A stretch of 28,883 bases of DNA from the NCBI GenBank assembly GCA_934385225.1, contig CAKRPQ010000018.1:1-28883 (forward strand). The letters run 5' to 3'. The notes under the pieces are model-generated. The model was given only the letters and a program-made list of their open reading frames with translations, was not told the DNA's origin and ran no database searches. Shown here one piece after another: positions 8,358 to 14,779 of this stretch. Source of the DNA: an uncultured Eubacteriales bacterium. Lineage in GTDB: Bacteria; Bacillota; Clostridia; Oscillospirales; CAG-272. The position numbers and the translations under genes were made by a program. Position 1 is the first letter of the stretch, and each line of letters begins with the position of its first letter.

Positions 8358-8452
8358 TTAAATGGGAATATTTTCCCAGCAGTCTCGGGAGGGGAAGCTA
8401 TCACCGTTGAATAATGTATTCCATGACAAATTAATATGAGAGAGGATGTCAT

Positions 8453-8869
8453 ATGAACAACAGTATATGCGATCTTGGTGTTTCCATCGGAAAATTAGGC
8501 GTAGAAAATAGCAATTTGTCGAGAGGCGATAAAGAATTTGCTAAATTCGGGATTGATTTACTTGGTGAAGCTCTTAAATCATCACAACCTCAGCCTGCTA
8601 AACCGTTTACGGTATACGGTTTAGCACTTACAACCATCCAGAAAATAAAAACAACAGCCGCACAGTGCTCTGTCGAAAAAATTGTCTTGTTTCCTGTATT
8701 CTATACCAATGGAGGATACGAAATTATGATTCGGGTTTACGGTAAAGATAAGGAAAAAATATTCAACAGTCTCAATTTTCACCCGCTATATAACATCACC
8801 GAATCCAATATGATAGAAATCGATCGCTTTGAAAAAGAAATCGGTGTAATTATTTATGAAAAAGATTGA
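8453..8869 (+). CDS. Hypothetical small protein
   Basis: The 138-residue product starts at an ATG with a GAGAGGA ribosome site 6 bases upstream. I do not recognise the family. The first 45 residues are polar and helical with a Gln/Pro/Ser-rich link (SSQPQPAKPF). Residues about 50-135 alternate strands and helices, with a hydrophobic strand IVLFPVFYTNGGYEIMIRV in the middle. There is no signal peptide, membrane segment or Cys motif, so it is probably cytoplasmic. It stands alone on the plus strand among decayed sequence and has lower GC than the flanking operons, which suggests an accessory gene acquired separately. Confidence 0.65.
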   Translation: MNNSICDLGVSIGKLGVENSNLSRGDKEFAKFGIDLLGEALKSSQPQPAKPFTVYGLALTTIQKIKTTAAQCSVEKIVLFPVFYTNGGYEIMIRVYGKDKEKIFNSLNFHPLYNITESNMIEIDRFEKEIGVIIYEKD

Positions 8870-9369
8870 CTTATACGCAACACGCTATAGCTGAAAAGAG
8901 GATATATTATCAACTTGCCTGTCTTTTTTTCATCCTGCGGGAAGTCTGCACTATTATACGGTACAGCTCAGCCAATGTTACCCGTGAAGTCAAAGATGAA
9001 CCTCAAAGCACTTTACTGATTATTGTAATGTATTTTATATGCCTTATTGGGACCAGTTAATTCGGCAAGTTGAAACAGTTTTAGAAAAAATGGCATGATA
9101 AGGATGGTGGTACACAAAAAGATTATGATGCAAATAATCGAGACGTTGAGCGTAGTGTGATACAGATAATCTAAATTACAAACCTCCGCTATTGATAGCA
9201 CCCCCTGATAGTTTTTTGATAGCAGAAAGTCGGATACCCCCATAGGATTGGGATAACTGGTATCAAATAAAGCCAAATGGAATCAAACGGTCTATACAAA
9301 AAAGTTTAGAGCGCGTTTTCACTTGGCGAGTGGGAATAATTTGGTGACAGAAATTTATCATTTATAAGT
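8870..9369. other. Gene-poor stretch with no convincing complete gene
   Basis: A plus-strand frame (8866-9060, TTG start, no ribosome site) and a minus-strand frame (9013-9276) are open here. Neither has convincing initiation signals. Base composition is AT-rich and similar to the decayed segment at 7867-8360. I see no RNA gene or mobile-element end. Confidence 0.5.
9013..9276 (-). pseudogene. Possible remnant of a small membrane protein
   Basis: An 87-codon open frame encodes a polar N-terminal part, a strong hydrophobic segment (SIICIIIFLCTTILIMPFFL) and a short tail. It would start at TTG with no ribosome site; an internal ATG also lacks one. The membrane segment looks genuine rather than random, so it may be the end of a decayed gene. 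Real expression is doubtful. Confidence 0.25.
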
Positions 9370-9420
9370 AAAGATCTAACTGATTTTGATTAAGTCGGTT
9401 AGCTCTTTATGTTTTGTTTT
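9370..9420 (+). terminator. Hairpin terminator at the end of the GIY-YIG gene region
   Basis: The arms 9370-9383 and 9395-9408 pair over 14 positions with one mismatch and one G-U. On the plus strand they are followed by a T-rich tract (ATGTTTTGTTTT). The minus-strand reading lacks a strong T-run, but the hairpin sits just after the stop codon of the minus-strand GIY-YIG gene. It probably insulates that gene from plus-strand reading. Confidence 0.6.
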
Positions 9421-10261
9421 ACGATTCTTCTATGTCTTTAATTGATTTGTGTTCTTCATTTTTCCATTCTGTCCGTCCGTTTGCGTTACGCCCCATTACA
9501 ATTGAGGCTGCGAGCGATGGACTGGTGAAAATATAATCTTTTGTCAGTTTGAAATCCTTATCGATAATACCTCTTTCGATCAATAAATCACGATGCTTTT
9601 TTAAGTTGGCAGACATACTTTGAACTGTTGAAGATGCGATAGTTGACCCTTTCATTACAGCAAACCCATCTGATACAATCAGCCCTTTTGCATTTGCTCC
9701 TCTTGCCGTTTTTATGAAAAAATACTGTTCTGCATTGTTGCGTTTTACGGAGGTATCTTCAATTGTTTCAAAAACTTTATATCCAAGAGTGTTTACAAGC
9801 AATTTTGCATTGTTGATAAACTCATGCAACATAGCCTCATCATATTCTGATATGGAAGAACAGGTCGGAATGGAGTTGTTTACAACAACGGCTCTGCCGG
9901 ATTTTTTCGCCATCGTATAAAATTTGTTTTCAAGATATTTTACATGTGCTTTATTAAGTAGGTTGTCTTTACTGATAACGGCAATGCAATCGTTCCAATA
10001 TTCGGAGTCTTTCAAATGCTGTTTGAGCCTTGAAAACATTTTTTCGGCTTCTCCAACGTAAACAGTGTCGTTATTATCTTCGTCTTTTCCAAATAGAAAA
10101 TAAGCTCCTGTATTTTCCGCGTCATCTCTTTTAGAAAATTCAGATAGTTCGTTTCTTGAAATTTTATATACGCGACCATTCCAGTTTGATAGCTCGCACA
10201 TGATTCGTCCGTTCGGATTACCGTCAAATATGAACATTTGAATTGTTTTGCTAAATGGCAT
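9419..10261 (-). CDS. GIY-YIG nuclease-family protein with C-terminal DUF4357
   Basis: The 280-residue product starts at the ATG at 10261-10259 (MPFSKTIQMF), with AGGTGA 5-6 bases upstream. The longer frame to 10303 has no ribosome site. Residues about 55-130 match a divergent GIY-YIG fold: GAYFLFGKDEDNNDTVYVGEA holds the two strands with Y and YVG, followed by a helix with R (MFSRLKQHL) and the downstream ENKFY. Residues about 215-275 are DUF4357-like, with the hallmark SPSLAASIVMGRNANGRTEWK. Such proteins are common in Firmicutes islands next to restriction systems. The nuclease role is inferred from the family. No partner methylase is visible here. It has its own promoter. Confidence 0.85.
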   Translation of the reverse strand: MPFSKTIQMFIFDGNPNGRIMCELSNWNGRVYKISRNELSEFSKRDDAENTGAYFLFGKDEDNNDTVYVGEAEKMFSRLKQHLKDSEYWNDCIAVISKDNLLNKAHVKYLENKFYTMAKKSGRAVVVNNSIPTCSSISEYDEAMLHEFINNAKLLVNTLGYKVFETIEDTSVKRNNAEQYFFIKTARGANAKGLIVSDGFAVMKGSTIASSTVQSMSANLKKHRDLLIERGIIDKDFKLTKDYIFTSPSLAASIVMGRNANGRTEWKNEEHKSIKDIEES

Positions 10262-10317
10262 TGTCTTCACCTGTTTTCGACTTGATTTAATATATAATGG
10301 CATTATTCTACCAATAT

Positions 10318-10346
10318 ATTATAACATATTAGTTTGAATTGGTCAA
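10318..10346 (-). promoter_or_regulatory. Sigma-A promoter of the GIY-YIG gene
   Basis: On the minus strand, TTGACC (10346-10341) and consensus TATAAT (10323-10318) are separated by 17 bases. The start codon is about 57 bases downstream. Confidence 0.8.
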
Positions 10347-10406
10347 CAACAAGAAGTAAAAAATATGCGGAAAACCTCTTTTTTTATGAAATTCGGCATT
10401 TTATTC

Positions 10407-10435
10407 TTGATTTTCTTATAATTATATGATATACT
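10407..10435 (+). promoter_or_regulatory. Sigma-A promoter of the TetR-led RiPP operon
   Basis: TTGATT (10407-10412) and TATACT (10430-10435) have a 17-base spacer. The expected transcript start is near 10442, 40 bases before the TetR ATG. It is the only strong promoter I see ahead of the regulator-exporter block. Confidence 0.75.
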
Positions 10436-10442
10436 AATAATA

Positions 10443-10452
10443 ACCGAACGGT
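10443..10452. promoter_or_regulatory. Candidate TetR operator at the transcription start
   Basis: ACCG-AA-CGGT is a dyad with 4-base arms located directly at the predicted +1. The core shape ACCGNNCGGT and its position are typical of autorepressing TetR-family sites. Binding by the adjacent TetR protein would block this promoter; that link is inferred. Confidence 0.5.
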
Positions 10453-10481
10453 CATACTGCATTAGGAGGTGAACCGCACGA

Positions 10482-11081
10482 ATGAACACGACCGAAAGGC
10501 AGCACAACGAGAGAAAACAGGAGATTATGGAGAAGTGCTTTGAGTGCTATGCCGAGAACGGTCTGACAGGCACGGGCATAAAAGCGCTCGCGGAAAAGTG
10601 CGGATTTACCAAGGCGAATCTTTATGTGTATTTCAAAAGTCTTGACGACCTTATTATCGAATCGACCGCCTATTGTATGGCGAAGGTGGAGGACGATTTT
10701 ATGGCAAAAGCGCCGAGTGACCCGAAGGACGTCATGCGATTCATAGAGGAGATACCATACTGGACGGCAAAGAAGCACGGAAAAAAATATCGGCTGATGT
10801 ACCAGATATACACTCACCCGAAATACATCGAATACGGAAAGAAATTTTTCGAGGGCGTCAACGAGCGTTATGCGGAATACGCAAAAAAACTCGAACCGAA
10901 ACTCGGTATTCCGTACACCGTGATAACGCCGCTTATCTTCGTTTTTGTCCGAGCCTGCGTTCACTACGCAATGTTTGAGGACGAATATTACCTTAAAAGT
11001 CAGATCGAAATACTGAAACAGGGAGTAACCATGTTTCTTGAAAAATACGAAAATACTTTTCCTTACGGAGGCACAAGATGA
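10482..11081 (+). CDS. TetR/AcrR-family transcriptional regulator
   Basis: The 199-residue product has an AGGAGGTG ribosome site 10 bases before the ATG. Residues about 10-57 are the TetR helix-turn-helix, ending in the classic GFTKANLYVYFKSLDDLI. The remaining two thirds form the helical ligand and dimer domain and are not specific enough to name a ligand. It heads the RiPP operon and its stop overlaps the next start by 4 bases. With the dyad at the transcription start, it most likely represses its own operon and is relieved by a small ligand. This would be a second layer of control on top of the partner-switch proteins encoded next. Confidence 0.92.
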   Translation: MNTTERQHNERKQEIMEKCFECYAENGLTGTGIKALAEKCGFTKANLYVYFKSLDDLIIESTAYCMAKVEDDFMAKAPSDPKDVMRFIEEIPYWTAKKHGKKYRLMYQIYTHPKYIEYGKKFFEGVNERYAEYAKKLEPKLGIPYTVITPLIFVFVRACVHYAMFEDEYYLKSQIEILKQGVTMFLEKYENTFPYGGTR

Positions 11082-11380
11082 ATATGAATATAATTAAAAA
11101 TTCCGACGGTGAAAAACTCACACTTGTCATATCGGGACGTATCGACACGAACACGTCTCCTATGCTTGAAGCCGAACTCAAACAGTCCGTCGGCGGGATA
11201 AAGGAGCTTGTCTTTGACTTTTCGGGCGTCGAATATATTTCTTCCGCGGGACTTCGCGTTCTGCTCGCTGCGCAGAAGGTTATGAACCGGCAAGGAAATA
11301 TGAAGCTCACGGGCGTCCGCGACGATGTTATGGAAGTGTTCGAAATAACGGGCTTTTCCGATATTCTCACGATAGAGTGA
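11078..11380 (+). CDS. STAS-domain anti-sigma factor antagonist (RsbV/SpoIIAA-like)
   Basis: The 100-residue product is the length of a single STAS domain and matches it throughout: LVISGRIDTNTSPMLEAEL, then LVFDFSGVEYISSAGLRVLL. Ser56 in the SSAG motif is the expected phosphorylation site. In known partner-switch systems, the unphosphorylated form binds the RsbW-type kinase and frees its sigma factor or other target. The cognate phosphatase and kinase are encoded immediately downstream (11391 and 13862), so the trio is complete. Its ATG overlaps the TetR stop (ATGA), giving coupled translation. Confidence 0.93.
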   Translation: MNMNIIKNSDGEKLTLVISGRIDTNTSPMLEAELKQSVGGIKELVFDFSGVEYISSAGLRVLLAAQKVMNRQGNMKLTGVRDDVMEVFEITGFSDILTIE

Positions 11381-11390
11381 CGCCGAAAAT

Positions 11391-13829
11391 ATGAAAACAT
11401 TCTTTTGGCTTTTCCTCATAGCGCTTTTTCCCGTTGTCCTGTCCTCGCTCGTGTATCTTGTCGGGCGGACGAGGCGGGCGGACAGAATACTGTATTTCGC
11501 AAAGCAGCTCATAATCGGTATTCTTTTCGGCGGAATGGCTGTTCTCGGAACCGAATTCGGCGTTAAGATCGACGGCGCGGTAATAAATGCCAGAGACGCT
11601 TCGCCCATTTGTGCGGGACTTCTTTTCGGTGCGCCAGCAGGCATAATCGCGGGTGTCATAGGCGGTGTCGAACGCTGGTTTGCCGTTCTTTGGGGAGCTG
11701 GTGAATATACACGTCTCGCTTGCAGTGTTTCTACCGTGCTGGCGGGCATTTTTGCAGCGTCCCTGCGCAAACATATGTTTGATAACAAAAAGCCGAAATG
11801 GTTTTACTGTCTCGCGGTAGCAGTCATAACCGAGGTCATACATATGCTTATGATCTTCCTTACGAATATGACCGACGCGCGAACCGCCTTTTCGTTTGTG
11901 CGTGCCTGTTCGCTGCCGATGATTGCCGTGAACGGACTTGCCGTGATGCTCGCGGGCGCGCTGCTTTCGCTTCTTTCGGGCAAAGAACACGGAAAAAAGC
12001 GGCACGATCTTAAAAACATTTCACAGACATTCCAGCGGCGGCTTCTCGTCTGTGTCACGGCGGGATTTCTTATGACTACGGTGTTCACATGTGCGCTTCA
12101 AACCGAACTTGCCGAAAACGAGGCGAGAGAGCTTGTGAAACTCAATATCGAGGATGTGCGCGAGGACATCATTGACGCGTCAAACGAAAATCTGCTCAAA
12201 ATAACAAGGGCTGTTGCGTCCCGTATAAATTCCGCGGAAAATCCCGACTCCGCGCTTCTTCGTGAGCTTGGAAAAGAATACGATATAGCCGAGATCAATA
12301 TTATCGACGGCGGAGGCATCATTACATCGTCCACATATGACCGTTTTCTCGATTATGATATGCGCGGCGGCAGTCAGTCGGCGGAATTTCTCGTTTTGCT
12401 TGACGGAGTGACAAAAGAATATGTTCAGAGCTATCAGCCTACTTCGTCAAATCGGTATATTTACAGAAAATATGCGGGCGTGGCACTCGCGGACGGCGGT
12501 TTTGTTCAGGTTGCGTATGATGCCGCGCGGTTTCAGCGTGATATTGACGGAACGGTTATCGGCGTTACCCGCAACAGGCACGTCGGCGAAAACGGCTCGA
12601 TAATAATCGCGGACGAGGAATGGAATATCGTAAGCGACAGACACGGAAACGAAGGGAAAAATCTTGACGTTTCGGGAATTTACATAGACCGCAGCACAAT
12701 GCCCGAAGGTGAAATGTTCACAGCCGACGTTTACGGCGAGAAATCGTTTTTCGCGTATATCGTTTCGGAGGGCTACTATATAGTTGCGGCAATGCCGAGG
12801 GAAGAGGCAATGTTCTCACGCGATATTTCGGTTTACGTTACGGTATTTATGGAATTTGTCGTGTTCGGAATGTTGTTCATCGTCGTTTACTTCCTTATAA
12901 AGAAGCTCGTCGTTGACAATATCGCGAAAATAAACGGCTCGCTTGCAAAGATAACGGGCGGAAATCTTGACACGGTGGTCGACGTCAGAACAAACGAGGA
13001 ATTTGCCTCGCTTTCGGACGATATAAATTCGACCGTCCTGACCCTGAAACGCTATATAGCCGAAGCGGCGGCGAGAATAGACAAGGAGCTCGAATTTGCA
13101 AAGGCGATACAGCATTCCGCACTGCCGAATGTTTTTCCGCCGTATCCGGGACGAAGCGAATTTGAAATATACGCAGCAATGGATACCGCAAAAGAGGTCG
13201 GCGGCGACTTCTACGACTTCTATTTTGTCGGTGAAAATAAGCTCGGATTTCTTATTGCCGACGTTTCGGGTAAGGGAATACCCGCGGCAATGTTTATGAT
13301 GACGGCAAAAACGATAATCAAAGGCTATGCGGAATCGGGCAAGCCCGTTGACGAGGTGTTCACGACAGCGAACGAAAAACTCTGCGAGACAAACGAGGCG
13401 GGAATGTTCGTCACCGCGTGGATGGGTGTCCTTGATACGATAACGGGAGACGTCGAATTTGCGAATGCGGGTCATAATCCGCCGCTGGTGAGACACGCGG
13501 ACGGAACTTTTGAATATCTTAGATCAAAGCACGGCTTTGTTCTTGCGGGAATGGAAGGCATAAAGTACAGAAAGAATGAACTTCACCTTTCCGCACACGA
13601 TGAGATATTCCTCTATACGGACGGTGTGACCGAGGCGACGAACAAAGGCGGTGAGCTTTACGGTGAGGACAGACTTCTCGCACTTCTTAATACCCTTAAA
13701 GAAATGACGGGAGAGGAGATCTGCGAGGCGGTGAAGGCAGACCTTGCCGAATTTGTCGGCGACGCGCCGCAGTTTGACGACATTACGATGCTGTACCTTA
13801 AATATAACGGAACCGGTACCGAAAAGTAA
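11391..13829 (+). CDS. Membrane PP2C-type phosphatase: 5TMR-LYT, sensor, HAMP and SpoIIE domains
   Basis: The 812-residue product starts 10 bases after the STAS stop with a weak ribosome site, so expression may rely on coupling. Residues about 1-200 form a multi-pass membrane module with NARDASPICAGLLFGAPAG and GIIAGVIGGVERW, the signature of 5TMR-LYT receptors. A second hydrophobic segment (about 215-235), an extracellular Cache-like region (about 235-470), a membrane segment (about 475-500) and a HAMP-like linker follow. Residues about 560-808 are the SpoIIE/RsbU phosphatase, with ELEFAKAIQHSALP, the metal-binding KEVGGDFYDFYF, LIADVSGKGIPAAMFM, NAGHNPP, YTDGVTEA and DDITM. It should dephosphorylate the STAS protein in response to an outside signal. 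All core PP2C metal-ligand motifs are present. Confidence 0.93.
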   Translation: MKTFFWLFLIALFPVVLSSLVYLVGRTRRADRILYFAKQLIIGILFGGMAVLGTEFGVKIDGAVINARDASPICAGLLFGAPAGIIAGVIGGVERWFAVLWGAGEYTRLACSVSTVLAGIFAASLRKHMFDNKKPKWFYCLAVAVITEVIHMLMIFLTNMTDARTAFSFVRACSLPMIAVNGLAVMLAGALLSLLSGKEHGKKRHDLKNISQTFQRRLLVCVTAGFLMTTVFTCALQTELAENEARELVKLNIEDVREDIIDASNENLLKITRAVASRINSAENPDSALLRELGKEYDIAEINIIDGGGIITSSTYDRFLDYDMRGGSQSAEFLVLLDGVTKEYVQSYQPTSSNRYIYRKYAGVALADGGFVQVAYDAARFQRDIDGTVIGVTRNRHVGENGSIIIADEEWNIVSDRHGNEGKNLDVSGIYIDRSTMPEGEMFTADVYGEKSFFAYIVSEGYYIVAAMPREEAMFSRDISVYVTVFMEFVVFGMLFIVVYFLIKKLVVDNIAKINGSLAKITGGNLDTVVDVRTNEEFASLSDDINSTVLTLKRYIAEAAARIDKELEFAKAIQHSALPNVFPPYPGRSEFEIYAAMDTAKEVGGDFYDFYFVGENKLGFLIADVSGKGIPAAMFMMTAKTIIKGYAESGKPVDEVFTTANEKLCETNEAGMFVTAWMGVLDTITGDVEFANAGHNPPLVRHADGTFEYLRSKHGFVLAGMEGIKYRKNELHLSAHDEIFLYTDGVTEATNKGGELYGEDRLLALLNTLKEMTGEEICEAVKADLAEFVGDAPQFDDITMLYLKYNGTGTEK

Positions 13830-13861
13830 TTTTGTAATTCCGAGAGAAAGGATTTTATAAT

Positions 13862-14269
13862 ATGCAAGAAATGACGATCCCCGCAACCGTCGAAAATATT
13901 GAAAAAGTGACTGACTTTGTGAATGTACAGCTCGATAATATTGACTGCCCGCCGAAAGCGCAGATGCAGATAGACATAGCAATAGACGAGCTTTTCGGCA
14001 ATATTGCGCACTATGCGTACAATCCCGAAACGGGACCCGCAACCGTGCGTGTCGAGGTGACGGAGAAGCCGATCTCTGTTGTGATAACATTCATTGACCA
14101 CGGCGTGCCGTACGACCCGCTTAAAAAGGAGGATCCCGATATAACGAAGTCTGCGGAGGACAGGGAAATCGGCGGTCTCGGCATTTTTATGGTCAAAAAG
14201 ACTATGGACGAAATAACCTACGAATATAAAGACGGTCAGAACATTCTCCGTATTCGTAAAGATATTTAG
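13862..14269 (+). CDS. RsbW-like anti-sigma factor serine kinase (HATPase)
   Basis: The 135-residue product has an AAAGGA site 7-8 bases before the ATG. The GHKL ATPase motifs are clear: N-box AIDELFGNIAHYAY (E43, N47), G1 box FIDHGVPYDP and G2 box GGLGIFMVKKTMD. It should phosphorylate the STAS protein and bind a target that is released when STAS is unphosphorylated. No SigB/SigF-type factor is present. The only sigma factor in the locus is the ECF-like one at 19517, so either that or an unlinked factor is the target. The latter question cannot be settled from sequence alone. Confidence 0.92.
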   Translation: MQEMTIPATVENIEKVTDFVNVQLDNIDCPPKAQMQIDIAIDELFGNIAHYAYNPETGPATVRVEVTEKPISVVITFIDHGVPYDPLKKEDPDITKSAEDREIGGLGIFMVKKTMDEITYEYKDGQNILRIRKDI

Positions 14270-14291
14270 TTGAAAAACAAGGGGTGAGCGT

Positions 14292-14768
14292 ATGAGTAAA
14301 ACGATTTTCCGCGATAAGAGTATGGATAAAATAACATCTCCCGAACAGATGAACGATTATATCCGCGTGTCGAATCCGAGCGTTTGGATTATACTCGCGG
14401 CAGTCATAATACTTCTTGCGGGCGTGTGCGTGTGGGGAATATTCGGACGCCTTGATACAGCCACCGAGACGGGCGGCGTCTGCGAGAACGGAAAGCTGAC
14501 CGTGTACATGAGCGAAAGCGATTACGCGAAGGTCGGCGAGAAAACGATAATTTCAGTCGGAGGAAACGAATATTCGGTCGCGGACAGACCCGAAAAGCCC
14601 GTTCGGACGGACGAGAACACCGATCCGTACCTTATGCATCTTGTAGGTGTTTCCGAGGGCGACTGGGTGTATGCCCTTGAAATCGGCACTGACGGACTTC
14701 CCGACGGCACATATGCTTTGTCGGTCGTTACCGAGCGCGTGCGCCCGCTTGACTTTGTTCTGAACTGA
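14292..14768 (+). CDS. NHLP-type secretion adaptor, short form (HlyD-like N-terminus)
   Basis: The 158-residue product has an AAGGGGTGAG ribosome site. The motif DKITSPEQMNDYIRVSNPSVW (split by eye from residue 11 on) and the membrane segment IILAAVIILLAGVCVWGIFG match the N-terminus of the HlyD-like adaptors of NHLP/NHLM exporters. The outer part is only about 100 residues of beta-rich sequence. The long coiled-coil hairpin and lipoyl halves of full-length HlyD proteins (over 300 residues) are missing. This short form suits a Gram-positive cell that does not need to span a periplasm. It precedes the two ABC exporter genes, as in known NHLP clusters. Confidence 0.82.
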   Translation: MSKTIFRDKSMDKITSPEQMNDYIRVSNPSVWIILAAVIILLAGVCVWGIFGRLDTATETGGVCENGKLTVYMSESDYAKVGEKTIISVGGNEYSVADRPEKPVRTDENTDPYLMHLVGVSEGDWVYALEIGTDGLPDGTYALSVVTERVRPLDFVLN

Positions 14769-14779
14769 GGTGCTTTTGA

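Noticed and set aside
8866..9060. 64-codon plus-strand frame after the gene at 8453
   Set aside because: TTG start, no ribosome site and no recognisable features.
12816..13496. 226-codon minus-strand open frame in the SpoIIE gene
   Set aside because: It overlaps the conserved PP2C domain on the other strand and shows no initiation signal.
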